The translations under genes and the position numbers were made by a program. The notes under the pieces are model-generated. The model was not told the origin of the DNA. It saw nothing but the letters and a program-made list of their open reading frames with translations, and ran no database searches. Shown piece by piece: positions 37,001-53,962 of a DNA stretch of 64,000 nt. This DNA comes from Doris montereyensis (lineage: Eukaryota; Mollusca; Gastropoda; Nudibranchia; Dorididae), in contig JAXRKP010000010.1 of NCBI GenBank assembly GCA_037039925.1, forward strand, positions 663,902 to 727,901. The letters are read 5' to 3'. Within the stretch, counting starts at the first letter, position 1, and each line of letters begins with the position of its first letter.

Positions 37001-40000
37001 CGGGCGGGTGGGGGGAGGTGGGTGGCGGCCACCAATGACTATAAAATAATATAATATTATGTCGTGTGGGTCTACATCGTATTTTCAGCTTTGAGATGTG
37101 ACTATTGAGACTGAGGGGAGAGAGGGAGAGAGGGATGGTTGAGAATTTTATGTCTCCTTCTTTGTTCAATACGCTCTGTAATATTGGTAACACATTATGT
37201 AACACATCATACATTGTTGATGTAGTACAACTTGTACTACTTGCACTTTGCAGGTAGTAAGATGTGTAAATGTGTGTGTAGGAGGAAGGGGGAGCAGAAA
37301 GAAGGTGGGGGTTTGAAGGATTTTACTCTTACCCAGTCGTTGTGTACCAGCCGTCGGCATTTATATTATTAGTATATCTATCTCCATGGATCACTTGACA
37401 AAACAGGCGATTGGCGTAAAATTGAAGCCAGGGATCTAATCGCACGCACAGTCTCACTCTTACTGATACTACTCCATCATCACCACTTCTCTCTGTCACT
37501 TGGAATTCTACCACTGTGCTCAATTACTTGAGCAAGAAATAGACAGACAAACAACAACACACGCATGTGAGCAGACATCAGTAATTAGTAATAATAGCCA
37601 AAACCATTATGATTAAAATCCTGTCAGGGGAGATAACTGAGCAATTGTTTAAGTTGATTTTTACGTAAGTCGATAGTTTTTAATAGGTCCCTTGAACATC
37701 AACTTATGCGGCATCAACCTTACACTTTTTTGTCTGTATTTTCATACTTTGGTAGGTATCTGGTATCTTGTGCTGTTTTGAGTCCATTTAGTCAATATTT
37801 CAAACACTTCTTCAGTCAAGTTGAAATTTCTTTCAAGACAATCTTTCTTTCTTATATGGCATAAAAATTTGATCAATAATTTTTGTTAAAAGGACGTAAT
37901 AGATAGGTTCACTTGAGAAAATTAAAATTGAGACTAAAGGGATAATCTTGGAGGACTTCTTGTCAAATCACCAGTAAAAGTTTGTCTTAAAGGCATGCAC
38001 ACAGTTTGCAATTTATTGTAGTTATTCATATTCGGTCACACAGTCACACAATATATAAATATAATATCTAGCGAATTGAAGGGCCACTCATACTCATAGA
38101 TCAATATCAAAGTAACATGGCCACCATTACTTATTTATGATTTTCATTTTTTTGATTCAGAATCAACCTGTGCGCACAATAGAACCAAGTGATGGCTACC
38201 TCTTCTCTGCTAAGTGGTCTCCTTCAAGGCCAACAGTCTTTGGTGCTGTCACTGAGAGAGGCAACTTGCTCCTTTATGACCTGCGCCAAGGACAGCTTGT
38301 ACCATCACACAAACTGGAGGCAAGTCCCAATAAGATGCCTGTGTACAGCCTCCAATTCAACCCTCAGCAGTAAGTTCATTGTTTTTCTCATAAAAAATGT
38401 ACACAAAATGTCTCATTGAATTTCAGTGCTGTGAAAGTAATCGGGAGGGGGGGGGGGGGGGGCCACCTGGACTGGCGAGTTCGGACCAAAAGGTTGATTT
38501 TTTGCTCTTTGCATATTCGGGTAGAACGATCATTTATCTACAAATTTATGCCAGAAAATGTCCATATGACATATGATTTTTTTGTACAAAATAGTTTGTA
38601 GGCGAGAGTAGGTAAAAACAGTCCAAATTTTGACGTAAATTACCCTAACACTGACTGAGAAGATGGCAGTAAAAACCTGTGTATTGGCAGCTAATCGTCA
38701 AATGTGGCAATGCCAGGTTTGCTTGGCTTCTGCCGACACCGCACGTCGATTCGGCCCATCACTGTGAGACGTAAGAGGCGTTGCTCGTCAGTGTGTATGT
38801 AAACACATGTTCAAGCATAGAAATAGAGAAAACCCCCAGAAAACTGGTCCTTTTTAATGTCTGTTTTCACAACAGTGCACATCTAAACCTAGATTTATAA
38901 TCCTCTTTACATTAATAACAATGCCCGAGACTGTCGAAAGAGTAAGGGCGCTGCTACAAGAAGGGCAACCCATCTGAAGCGTTTGCTTTATGTTATTTTC
39001 TTTTAATTTCTTTACTTGCGTTTTTTCTCGAAATGTAGATTTTTTCACACTAAAATTCTACCTCCTCTGTCATTTATGGAATGATTTGTATTATATTTGG
39101 CACACAAGTTCCTCTTGTCAATATATATAGAATGATGTTTTTTTTTAATATCATGTCAAATTTTTGGGAATGTTTTTTTTTATAATGAAAATGCCATATA
39201 GATCTATATTATTTTAAAGAATTCATTAAAAAAAACTGTCCAAAATATTAAAAAAACCGAAGACACTCTTTAGATATTGAATGGAAAAGACGATCTGCAC
39301 AGGTTTTTTGTGATTTTATTCATAACTAAGGGAGGAGATAGATTTTGAAAATTGGGTTAAAATCCAAAATGGCGGCCATTTGTATGGAAACCAAGGATGC
39401 TACAAACTTTTCAATGATAAAGGATGACTGTATTTTGACAGTTACTCATGTGTATACTAAAAGGAAATACCCAAACTCAAAAGCAAAAAAAACCACTTCA
39501 GAAATATGTTTGTTTTAGTTTCAACCCTATTGTTCTGTGAAACTTCCACCTGTGTGCATTTCAAGACATTACGGTCTTGATTTATTTTGTACAGTGGACA
39601 CTGGTTATAACAGAATTGATAGAGGAGAGGCTTCAGTCCTGTTATAACTGATTCCTATTATAAGCGGTTTTTGCAAGGGAAATGACCCAAAAATCACAAT
39701 AGGCCTAGTGAATGACTTGCTCATCATATAATATTAGCCAATGGTAGGCCAGCCATCATAATGTACTAGATATACACTCTCTCCCCCTCTCTTTTAGGCT
39801 CATCCTGCACTTCAAATTGCCCTAAGCTAAATAACAATTATGTAGTTTTATTACATTTGTATGTGTGTGTGTGTATGTGTAATAATATGTAATCAGTTGT
39901 AACATTACATGATGTTTCATTGTATACTTTGTTTAAATGTAAAGCACCATTGAGCACTTCTATGTGGATATCGGCGCTATAGAAATAATTCCTTTTTTTT

Positions 40001-40817
40001 TTTTCTTTCAAACACCTGCATCAGGTCTTGGTGAAGTCTGTATTAAAAAACATTAGGAAACATGTAGGCATAGATTTACAGTATACACACTTTTTGTGCG
40101 TCTGTAATGAACTTTCCACATTGACAGAGTCCAGTTATAAGTGGTTTTTCCCTTCTCAGTCCCTGTTATAAAAGATTTAATTCAATAGAGCCAATAAGAG
40201 AGAGAAAACAGGGGGATGACGATGGTCCTGATGTAACCGGTTTCCTGTTATAAGTGGTGCTATTTTAAGTGGTGTTCACCGTACAATTTTTAATAATGGA
40301 AAATGTTGCTACTTGAAACATTGTGTTACACTTTGCACGTATGTTCACTTTTTATTATAGTATTGCCTCTTGATAAAGACAATTGATAGATATTTCCCTT
40401 TAGTTTGTATGTTATTTCTATCTTAATATTAATATTTACAGTATGTTTTCATGTATAATGGCTTTTGCTTTTCACTTGTTTATCTGTTGTTTTTTAAAAT
40501 TTGTAATTGTCATCAAATCGTTTTAAATAATTCATAAAAAATTGCTTCCTCACACAAAAACAGCACGTTTTGATTCAATGCAATGATCACTGATGCTTTG
40601 ATATAAAAATACAATAAGAAGGATGTATTTGATTTGAAGTTATAGAGATACATGAGATCCTCAATATTTCTCCTAATGACTTTACAGAAAACGACTGGTA
40701 GCCACTGGAGATGGACAAGGCTATGTCAAAGTCTTTAGCATAGGCGAATCTTTCACATCTATGGTTGGCAGTGAAATTGAGGCTTTGGAAGAAATAGTCA
40801 GCACTGAGGCAGATTGA
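19199..40817 (+). CDS. DYNC2I2: dynein-2 intermediate chain 2 (WDR34), eleven exons, 5' end not found
   Basis: DYNC2I2 is the WD40 intermediate chain that, with DYNC2I1, holds the dynein-2 heavy chains and LC8/roadblock light chains for retrograde intraflagellar transport in cilia. Exons: 19199-19282, 19423-19564, 20575-20654, 22571-22623, 23032-23213, 23948-24087, 25224-25304, 31380-31561, 33094-33251, 38161-38369, 40688-40817 (stop 40815-40817). Markers in order: EQGCQTRDVY and EVQTDI (LC8-type QT motifs), ITGISWNSTGSTLAATYGRF, GTWNLDRR, GEVLLWDLSRED, VSVSGDGKVLVWKVE, GITSISFSQDDPDLFILGSE, HHGPVHSVECSNFHRNAFLS, YLFSAKWSPSRPTVF, TGDGQGYVKVF. About 470 residues are visible against 536 in human, so an N-terminal exon is missing. 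Intron 22624-23031 is AT-AC. Two frame conflicts exist: one in the first exon near 19240 and one G too many at 25301-25304. AATAAA lies at 41414. Confidence 0.95.
21580..21840 (+). mobile_element. tRNA-derived SINE, copy 2
   Basis: A-box-like CAGTGGGCGAGCAGTTAGG and B-box AGGTTCAAATCCTAGC, followed by the shared body (CTCAACATGCATGTTTCCC, GGTGAAAATGGGTACAAG) and tail (GGCTGTAATGGCTATGAAGG). It has lost part of the CTTGGGAAAGA block. Lies in a DYNC2I2 intron. Confidence 0.85.
22624..23031 (+). other. DYNC2I2: U12-type AT-AC intron in DYNC2I2
   Basis: The exon sequence must join ...TTAGCTGCTAC to TTATGGAAGATTT to give AATYGRF, as in other DYNC2I2 proteins. No GT-AG pair allows this. The intron instead starts ATATCCTTTT, matching the U12 5' site ATATCCTT exactly, and ends ACGTCACCAC. 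CCCCTTAAC at 23015-23023 matches the U12 branch consensus TTCCTTAAC at seven of nine positions, with the branch A about ten bases before the exon. This identifies a 408-bp minor-spliceosome intron. Confidence 0.93.
27545..29671 (+). mobile_element. 2.1-kb DNA transposon nested in the RTE copy
   Basis: The left end CACAGAGTC...CGTCCCTCTTAGTTG and the reversed right end CACATCGT...CGTCCCTCTTAGTTG form imperfect terminal inverted repeats. They are followed by GGCC-rich and GTGCACC-like subterminal blocks. CTGG flanks both ends (27541-27544 and 29672-29675) as a 4-bp target duplication. Excising the element plus one CTGG restores the RTE frame (NIDLLLGLFDLEKAF). The CACA ends and 4-bp duplication would suit the CMC/Chapaev group, but the superfamily is not proven. 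Confidence 0.85.
28156..29113 (+). pseudogene. decayed transposase-like ORF of the nested element
   Basis: Coding remnants read in overlapping frames: 28156-28410 (cysteine-containing, KKNLTHKEKQAKGKPLMCDK), 28407-28958 (ITPQAYHSRSFISNRCHKYL, then VIDEAHMIALVFNNINKAFS) and, in a shifted frame, about 28924-29113 (KFRLGLLGEQGTESCHQSIA, ending RRPTCK and stop). The GEQGxExxH-like block and the QAYHxRSFxxNRxHK block look like conserved segments of an uncharacterised animal transposase family. It is far too short and frame-broken to be active. It is assigned to the element only by position between the terminal repeats. Confidence 0.55.
30276..31379. other. DYNC2I2 intronic DNA, nothing recognised
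   Basis: AT-rich sequence between the RTE copy and the exon at 31380. No open frame with recognisable content and no clear repeat structure. Confidence 0.4.
31718..32015 (+). mobile_element. tRNA-derived SINE, copy 3
   Basis: The best-preserved head: A-box GTAGCCGAGTGGTTGGGC and B-box GGGTTTGAATCCTAGC, close to a Leu/Ser-type tRNA. The body has TTGTGTTCCTTGGGAGAGA, ATGCATTTTCGTCGGTCGAC and GGAGGTGATTATTATTATCT; the tail GGGCTGTAATTGCATTGAAG. Lies in a DYNC2I2 intron. Confidence 0.88.
32016..33093. other. DYNC2I2 intronic DNA, nothing recognised
   Basis: No gene or named repeat. ATAAATCATAATCCAC with CGGGCATGC(T/C)TGTATAT appears twice (31130-31175 and 32763-32805), so part of this belongs to a repeat family of unknown type. 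Confidence 0.4.
33951..34130 (-). repeat. (AAT)n microsatellite at a LINE/SINE-like 3' end
   Basis: About 70 bp of AAT units with two small interruptions. It is followed on the plus strand by ACACTTTAAGCGCTTAATCC and GCTCCAAGCACTTTACAA. Reversed, this is the classic AAGCGCTT-plus-trinucleotide tail of L2/CR1-type retroelements, so the microsatellite probably grew from the tail of a minus-strand copy. Confidence 0.6.
34725..36335 (-). mobile_element. RTE-like LINE, 5'-truncated, minus strand
   Basis: Same family as the copy at 25405. Reading the minus strand from 36335: EEIQTTIRKVKLGKASGADQ, then frame-broken fingers, then RNIDLHLCFIDLEKAFDIVR, and an open stretch 35581-34973 with LSFANDLVLFGKSESDLQSN, VNAKKTKTMLVT and GSETWTLDSREYSRVQAAEM, ending in the family 3' UTR near 34725. 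The palm motif is FAND instead of FADD, so catalysis would be lost even in the open part. It provides the uninterrupted reference across the site where the DNA transposon split the other copy. It lies antisense in the DYNC2I2 intron 33252-38160. Confidence 0.85.
36564..37720. mobile_element. pogo/Tigger-like element, 1.16 kb
   Basis: The left end CAGTGGATGCTAAATAAGTC and the reversed right end AGGTTGATGCCGCATAAGTT are imperfect inverted repeats, and both sides carry TA. Subterminal AAGTCGA/AAGTTGA motifs recur near each end. No transposase ORF is present, so it would depend on another element. Located in the DYNC2I2 intron before exon 38161. Confidence 0.65.
38447..39515 (+). repeat. interspersed repeat R1, longest copy
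   Basis: Opens with a 16-base G run at 38447-38462, then CCACCTGGACTGGCGAG, TTTGCATATTCGGGTAGAAC, GATCATTTATCTACAAATTT and TTTGTAGGCG. It ends with AACCAAGGATGCTACAAAC and CCAAACTCAAAAGCAAAAA. The roughly 700-bp interior has no counterpart in the copy at 13841 and no recognisable coding sequence. Lies in the last DYNC2I2 intron. Confidence 0.75.
39592..40281. mobile_element. pogo/Tigger-like element, 690 bp
   Basis: The left end CAGTGGACACTGGTTATAAC and the reversed right end CGGTGAACACCACTTAAAAT form terminal inverted repeats, and TA flanks both sides. GTTATAA motifs are repeated internally. The interior includes an L2/CR1-type tail near 39940-39990, so it may be composite. No transposase ORF. 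Confidence 0.72.
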
Positions 40818-41413
40818 GACTATCACGGACATTCATTCTTTATCATAAAAAGCTAAATAATCTATATGGCACTAACTGTTTCATGTATTGTAAAGTAGTT
40901 ATCTTAAACCAATAACTTCAATCATTTGTCATGTACACATTTATTTATAAAATAGGAAAAAATAGCTTCTTTCATTGTTGAAGAATCAAAACTACCCTTT
41001 TTGATCACGATAAAGCTTGACAGTTGTTTAGTCATTTTCAAATACTATTTAAGTTAGGACTGCGAGATGAGTAAGTTTATTCATCCATTTTATTAGATTT
41101 ATGTGAGCTATATTTTTACTTAAAGCCCTGATATGTAAAAGTGTAATATAACTAAATGATTGTAATTCAGCTTAGGGCAATTAATGTTGCAAAAACCTGT
41201 TTTCACCTACTATAACATAACAAGAATTTCAGAAGCTTCTGTTACATCTGAATGAAATGTGATTTTTTTTTTAATTAGAAAAGAAAACTTAATTTTGTTA
41301 TGATATAATAGCTGAGCCTTGTCTAAAATCCATCTTACTTATGTATTCTCATTTCTGTAAAGAAAACTGTGATAATGTTGCAAACTTCTTGAATATGTTT
41401 AAATGTTTGGCAA

Positions 41414-41419
41414 AATAAA
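41414..41419 (+). promoter_or_regulatory. DYNC2I2: poly(A) signal of DYNC2I2
   Basis: AATAAA about 600 bp after the stop codon, followed by a T-rich stretch. Placement is inferred from motif and distance. Confidence 0.55.
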
Positions 41420-42544
41420 TTTGTTTCTTTTCATACTTTAGCTTTAAAAGTTATTTATGTTGTGTTTAGTAAATAATTTAAAGAATTGCATTCTTGTTGT
41501 CTTGTTGTACATTAGTCAAAAGAGTATCCCATTATACTTTTCATTATAAATACAGTTGACGATGAGATATACGATGTTTAGGAGAAGACTGGAGCGTCCC
41601 TTATATCATCGAAGTGTGGTTGAGGTTGAAATGCCGAAAATCAGTTATCCCTGCCCACCAATATTCAGAGATGGGGACAAGCTCTAAAAAAAACCCCTTG
41701 ACTTTATCGCCCCTTCAAAATTTCCAAATGTTATGATGTAAGAGTATTAAATTTAAATACATGTACAAGAAATATAAAGAAAAGGGCCGCAACATAACAA
41801 AAAATACAATGTAATCAGACAAGCTAACTTTTTAGAATCAGAATTCAAAAGACATCTGTATCATCATCATCCTGTAGTAGTACATTGCTGACCTGGCAAG
41901 ACATGGCTTTGGGGTTCGATTCCTGGTATGATAACTACATACGTTGTTTTTTTTTTCCAAAGTATATCAAGTCATTATAGTCTTGCAGACTATTCATCTT
42001 CTGATTCTATACTATAAAACATGAGTGAAAATTTCACAGGTGCCATGTGCACTTTGTGCAAGTTACAGATGCCACAGCAGTTATTAAAAAGATGTGTCCC
42101 CTGCCTTGCCCTGATCAGACTCTAGTCAAATAAAAATAAATAAAAATAATAAAAAAACCAACCCAAGAACAGACAAAAACCAGTTTATCATCTCTTTCAT
42201 TTACCTTCATTTCTTTACACCCAAACCCACCTCTTCTTACCAAACTTTCTTCATCCTCTTTTATTGCAGTTACTAATTTCCATAACATTTTTCATGATTT
42301 CTTAAACACTTTCCTCTCTCAACTAACATGTTATCTTATCATTTTTCCATGGCTCTTTACTCTGCAGACACTTTACTTGCCTCCAAAACATTTTACTACA
42401 ACTACAATGATCCCTAAGTATGCAACCCTGTCTCTGTATCAAAACGATGGCGACCTGTAATGTAATACTTATAGATGCAGACTTGCCACTCTTGGAATGA
42501 AAAATCCTAATCCAAGCTTAAAAATAGCACATTAAAAAAAAGAA
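41420..42544. other. intergenic DNA, no gene seen
   Basis: Between the convergent 3' ends of DYNC2I2 and PAAT. Contains a B-box-like GGGGTTCGATTCCTGG near 41913, possibly a relic of a tRNA-derived element, but no complete SINE. No protein-coding signal. Confidence 0.4.
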
Positions 42545-42985
42545 GTCAACACACATAATCATGTGTGAGTTAACTCCCTTTATGACCGTGATTGGTAAAG
42601 GGCGTCAATGTCAGTCGGACTTGCTAGTTTGTTTTATTGAATTTTACCTTGTGTAATGTATGCCTTGACCTCAGGTGAGAGGAAAACAATATTAAGGATA
42701 AATAAAAGAGGGAAAAGAAAGACGAACTTACCAAGTACCAGTAGGACCCCGCTAACCGCCCACAGTTGGATTTGAGTCTCAGATATTATGAGATAAGCTC
42801 AAGTCAAAGTAGCACCACTTCATTAGTTCAAGTCAAGTCCGAAACTTTCTACTTAGTGTATGTGAATAGCGCTAAAGTAATAACATGGTGACCCTGAAAA
42901 AAAAAAATACTCATGTAGTAGAAGAAGGCCCACATGTAATATAAACACAATATTACAAGTGCTTGCATTGATCAGGATGCTGTAT

Positions 42986-43081
<96 letters not shown>
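42545..43081 (+). repeat. interspersed repeat R2 ending in a (GA)n tract
   Basis: Matches 15395-16190 in ordered blocks (TTGTTTTATTGAATTTTACC, AGTTCAAGTCAAG, GTATGTGAATAGCGC, GCATTGATCAGGATGCTGTA) without the nested SINE. Both end at a GA microsatellite, here about 93 bp long (42989-43081). Confidence 0.65.
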
Positions 43082-43084
<3 letters not shown>

Positions 43085-45739
43085 TAGTAGTAGTACTACT
43101 ATTTCTAGTCACTCTCTCTCTTCATTCTTTTCTCTCTCCCTCCTTTTTCCTCTGTCTCCATCTTCATGTTTCTCATTGAACGGCGATGAATGATACCATA
43201 GTAACATTTCTCTCTCTCTCTCTCTCTATTTGGGACATCCGTCCTAATAAGACCCTATGTTTTCCTGGATGATTGGTGCTTTTGTGTGTGCATAAAATGA
43301 GACACAAGAACACAGAGATGTCCACTGTGCCAAAAATCCGATAAAAACATCTTGTGCCATAACAATTTACCGTACTCGTGCTGTTCTGCCGTTATCAAGC
43401 AAAGTGCCGTATGTACAGCCGGGCTAGATCTCCTCGCTTAGCCACAAACGAGAAAAACGTGTTTTGGTCTCTAAAATGTATATACTACACTCAAATACCA
43501 AACTAAGTACACCAAACTATGCCCCGTGACATAGATGTTTTCAAATAAACGGTCAACCATCTGACCGTAGTGGATTACGTAATATACCGCTTACTGTACT
43601 TCGTTTGAAAATGTAGGCGCTAAAATCTATATCATTATCAAATGAACTGCCGTATCTGTAGGTCTCAGCTTGATCGACACATTCGTCGCTCTTCCTGGCT
43701 GAAGTGCCGTATACGCAATCGCCGCTGATGACCGTGTTGGGGAGACTCGGCTTTCACACTAGGCTGCTATGAATTCATTAGCTTTGATGGATAGTGTGTT
43801 ATGTAACTATTCACTAATCCTTTCTTCACCTACAACTTAACTACGGGTGTAGTACACTTGTAACTATCAGTTCTCGGTATGAAACTCCCTCCTCAGGCTC
43901 CTCAATTTTGTTAAAACTTAATAACTAGGCTGTCAAAACTGAAATTGAAATATTTCTACTTGTATGTCATGTAATACATTACTGGAAAGAACTTCTTATT
44001 ATAAGCACTTGATACCAAAATCATCTTTATACGATAATCTTTAAGAATGTTACGGGGATTTGAAAGTTAGCAAAAAAATGTCCTTTTTGTAATTTCCAAA
44101 AAATAGCAGGTTTTTGGGGCAACCTGGTGAGGTCAAAAGTGATGCTAGAAACTTGAAAATGGCTGAGGTTATAGAAATTCTAGCATTGAGCTAGCCTATT
44201 TTTTTTAGAAGTGTCAATTTTTTTTATTTGGGAAAAATAAAAAAAAAAAAAAGAAATCAAAGCAAGAAGAAATGTTTATGGAAATGGTATAATTAAATTA
44301 GATAATTTGTTTTTAAAAGTTCAAAATCATTAATCATTAGAAAACAATTACTACACATCCTTCATACAGAACTCAAATTTTGCACACAAATAAAAAAAAC
44401 GCAACAATAACATACAAATAATTAAAACACAAATATGATCGGAATTAGAGTTTTACTATTTATGTAAAAAAGAAAACCTCTCTCTCTGTTTTTTGAAGAA
44501 ATGACAACATACAAATTAAGACACAACTATGGTATAAATTAGAGTTTTAATGCTATACTTTGAAAACTGTGTAGAAGCGTATTTTTAAAATAGTCCAAGT
44601 GATTCATAAAACTAAGGATGCTTCACATAAACAAAAAAATCAAGATGAATTTAGTCATAAAATATATTTTGCAACGGAATCAAACTAAGAAGTGTCGGTT
44701 AAGGGCATTAATTGTGAATTGTAATGTAACTCCTCAAATCTGATTCAGCTTAATAAGATTGACCCGCCCATTAGATTAACGTAACTCGAGATGAAAGACA
44801 CCAACCTACCCGCCAGGCCAATCAATGTTTTGCTTTATGGAACTGTTCTGCAGTGTTATGTCTTTCTCTCCCAATTGACCGATGGGGTGGATGGTCAGCT
44901 TGACATATGGCAGTTCGTTTGGTAATCGAGGCGCACCGAAACATGAATACAGCATTCATTGAAATTTAAATTGCTCTTATTTTTCTTGTTTTTCGTTTTT
45001 TTTAAATTTTGCTGACATGGGTAGATTAATTAGGGTACAAAATATCGGAAAATGACAAACAGTGAGTTTGTCAAAATTTTAACATATACAGCATTTCATT
45101 TGATATCGGCAGTGTTAACCTGCTTTGTGGCTAATGACAATGTAAGCATTATAGATACACAAAGTGGTGTCCTCACCATTCACCTGTCAAGTCGGATAGA
45201 GAGAGTATGCACCTTAGCTTGATTACATTGTATTGTTATCAAAATGACCAGGTAAACTCAAGGTCTGGGGCACACATACCCAAATAGACACCATCGCATG
45301 TATCCCGATCCACCTAATCCAAGACATAATTAGATTCTATGGGAAAAGCAATAAAACTATGCATGCCGGCATTTTGGTGGTCCAGACATTGCCATTTTAT
45401 ATAACTTATTAGAGTCATGCCATGAGTTGGAGCATGCTCAGGACTGAAGTGACCGTGCCTATATGCGCATGGTTTATATAGCAAAAAGTTGGTAGGAGTA
45501 AGTTTGCATGCTTTAGTTCAAAGCATGTTTAAGAGAAAGAATTATTTTTTATCCAAATGTACATTATTTTTTTTCCACTGATTTTTTTTTGTCTTGTCAA
45601 GAACACACTCAACAATCTGTTAACTTTTCCTTATTCATTTTAAAAAAGTAGCTTGCTCCCTGTCTTTTATTACCTTATCACTAACCGTAATCTGAAATGT
45701 TACCAAGAAATTATGGTAGCAATGGTTCCAGCGGAGCTA
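43082..45739. other. intergenic DNA, no gene seen
   Basis: Includes CT-rich stretches near 43110-43230. At 43380-43730 GTGCCGTAT or CTGCCGTAT occurs three times in otherwise unique sequence. The remainder is long AT-rich DNA. No open frame with recognisable content. Confidence 0.4.
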
Positions 45740-46015
45740 TTTCTGTGTGGTTTTATTGCAATTTACCCCAGGGATCTTATACATGCTCAGTGGGAATTAA
45801 GAGGAAATAGTGATATGAAAGACAGGTGAAAGAAAAGAAATAGAAGCTGCTAGTTGTCCCCTGCAAGTAGCCCATGCTAAGTAGAGTTTTTGTTTTGCTT
45901 CGTTGATACTTAACTCGGCCACCTCGGAGTGAAGTATTTAAGAGAGAAAGGAAAGAAGTAGAACTATCAGTAGCACCTGCCAACTACCTACAGTCAAGTG
46001 GCGAACTGAATCTCC
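45740..46015 (+). repeat. interspersed repeat R2, partial copy
   Basis: Shares TGTGGTTTTATTGCAATTTACCC-like and AGGTGAAAGAAAAGAAATAG-like blocks with 42640-42760. It ends just before the pogo-like element at 46034. Similarity is weaker than between the other two copies. Confidence 0.45.
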
Positions 46016-46033
46016 AATAAAACAATTGAAGTA

Positions 46034-46825
46034 CAGTGGTCTGCCTCAGAGATCGCTTTTTCAGTGTAACAGACGTTTTCCTCTTTAATTATCACATCTT
46101 AGAGGCTGCTTCTAAATCCTTCAATCCAGCTAAGAGTAGGCTGATTTTTCTTTCATCAGTAGACCAAATGGTCTGGTAAACTTGATGCAGTAAAACGAAA
46201 ATTCAAATTCAGATCGGCAATGCTGTGTATCTCTCTATTTGGAACATGTTATTGTAGATCTATATGGTGTTGTAGACCTAGAAGATACTACACTAGAAGA
46301 ATCTCTGCTGGCCACTCTTAGCCAGCATAAGCTCTCTGATGTTGACGCCAGACATGTATCAGATTAGTGAGACGATTAACACACGGTCTGCATTGGCATG
46401 CAACATTTGTAGAGCAGTTGCTGTTGTCCAAACATCTTGACCAGATTAAGGGCACCACCATAACCGATGCGAACTAGAATCATGTTTTCACTGATAAAGG
46501 ACTGATAATGGTCTGGATTAAAACTGATTAGGCCTTATTGGTTAATGTGAGGGCTACCTGGTGGTGTCATCAAGAGAAATAGAGAAGAGGAATAAAATGT
46601 TCTACAGATATACACTGCTTTGTACTTTCCTAATCTTTCTTAAACATCATCCTCCCTCTTATTTTACGTCTGAGCTCTAGGCCCAAAGGTCTGAACAATA
46701 AATGTTGCATAATGATTATCTAGGCTACACCCGCCATGTATTCAGTATTCGTTTTGGAGATCGTTTGGTTAAGAGACCGCATTTTGTTGTCTCCTGAGGT
46801 CCAAACTCTTAGGCGGAGACCACTG
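46034..46825. mobile_element. pogo/Tigger-like element, 792 bp
   Basis: The left end CAGTGGTCTGCCTCAGAGA and the reversed right end CAGTGGTCTCCGCCTAAGAG are clear terminal inverted repeats beginning with the canonical CAGT, and TA flanks both sides. This is the best-preserved of the TA-flanked elements in the window. No transposase ORF. Confidence 0.8.
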
Positions 46826-46960
46826 TAGTATGATTGAATTTATACAAATAATCACTAGAGAAGGAAATGCATGTGAAACCAAGAAAACAGTAACTCCCCT
46901 CTTATTTTCTCTCATCACATATTATATTGTACATAAATAAGAACGAGCAAAACATTAATG

Positions 46961-46966
46961 TTTATT
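46961..46966 (-). promoter_or_regulatory. poly(A) signal candidate of PAAT
   Basis: TTTATT on the plus strand is AATAAA on the minus strand, about 120 bp past the PAAT stop at 47086. Inferred from motif and position. Confidence 0.45.
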
Positions 46967-47085
46967 AAATAATTTTTGAGCATTTATTAGATTTTCATTA
47001 GCAGGAAAAAAATTAATATTCTTGATTCAATATTTACAGATAAAAAACAAAAAACCCCAACAAACCCAAACCCAAAATCAAATTC

Positions 47086-52559
<5,474 letters not shown>

Positions 52560-52863
52560 CTGAAATGAAAAAAAAACAACAACACATGAAACTTTTGAAA
52601 GCTCATGATTATCCATAAAAAAAACCAATTTATTCAAACTATTAAAATATTCTGGTTGGGAATAAAGAATAGCCAGTGTTGGAATAAGAAAAATTAGTAT
52701 TCCCAACACAGTTGGGAATAACGACAGCCATATCATTAGATGTTTAAATTTATAAATTAGTCATGACAAAAATGCAAAGTCTATTACTAATTCAACTGGG
52801 ATCATGCTGTGGACCATCATTGATCATTACTGATGAATAGTGTCAGGGTCCATCCATCATTGA

Positions 52864-52993
52864 TTGAATAGTACTGGCCAATTCATAAATGGATGCTTGA
52901 GGACAATCCTGAGGATAAGGTGGACAGACAAAGTTCACAAAGAAGAAACATGGGAAAGATCTCAGCAAAAGCCAGTGATGGAAGATATAAGGC
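52864..52993 (+). mobile_element. second-type LINE polymerase C-terminal fragment
   Basis: The translation contains FINGCLRTILRIRWTDKVHK and EETWERSQQKPVMED, the C-terminal signature of another RTE/jockey-like polymerase family (usual form: CLRRILxIRWPDxIxNEELW). Only about 40 residues remain. It abuts the left arm of the inverted repeat. Confidence 0.6.
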
Positions 52994-53895
52994 AGGTTTC
53001 AAAATGCACTTCAAAAATGGGACCCAATGATAACATGGAGAACTCTTCAATTAATGTTCCTCAAAGTCTAATTGATGAATCTTCTTAACATTTGGTCCAT
53101 GTATTCTAGATTTGACATTAGACAGCAGATATAAAAAACATAATATTGTGAAATTTGCTTTCAATTTGTGTGTTTTGTACTGAATATGGTTTCAGTCAAT
53201 TTTGGGTGTAAAACGTCCCTAATCCAGACAGATTAACATTTAGGTTTCTAAAAAATTTTAATAAGTCCCTTTTCACCTTAAGGTAGGTGAGGTCAACGAC
53301 CTTTTTATTCTGTTTTCTTTAATTCCATGTGGAAGAGAATTGTTCAAAGAAAATTCTGTAGGTAGTCCTAAATATTTTTTATCTGTTTGCAGTGATCACA
53401 TATATATATGTGAGGCAGGTTTCAGATTTTACAAAGAAAAAGAACACCAATTATTATGTAACAACTGATGTCTACAAATGAACACACATTAAGAGCTGAA
53501 AAAAACAGTTGAAAAATACGAGAAGCGCCTGTTTTTTGATCTTAAGTGAAAGAAAACGTATTGTTAACCTATCCACCATATATTCTGACACATAAAAGAC
53601 ACTGTAGAAAAAATCATAGGTAACTCTAAATGAGAGTTTCACAGAATATCATGAGACTACTGGTCATAATAATACCAGTTAAAGCTTAGAACTGAGACCT
53701 CATGGTCGGACAAAAGTATGTTTTTTCGATCTGAGATCTAATAACGGGGTAATATTGCGTCGAGCTATTGTCTGGTTTAGTTCATCGTTATCAATAAGAT
53801 GTAAGTCCTATTGGGAAATCATGAAATTTTTGTTTTTAAATTGTCTGGTTGGCTATATTTTTTGCTGAATATTTTGTTTTTGGATTACTCTTACG

Positions 53896-53962
<67 letters not shown>

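Noticed and set aside
41905..41935. GGGGTTCGATTCCTGG as a tRNA gene
   Set aside because: Only a B-box-like motif is present. No acceptor stem, anticodon loop or matching A-box is nearby.
43380..43730. Three GTGCCGTAT/CTGCCGTAT copies as a CRISPR-like or operator array
   Set aside because: Units are short, irregularly spaced and embedded in animal intergenic DNA; no array structure.
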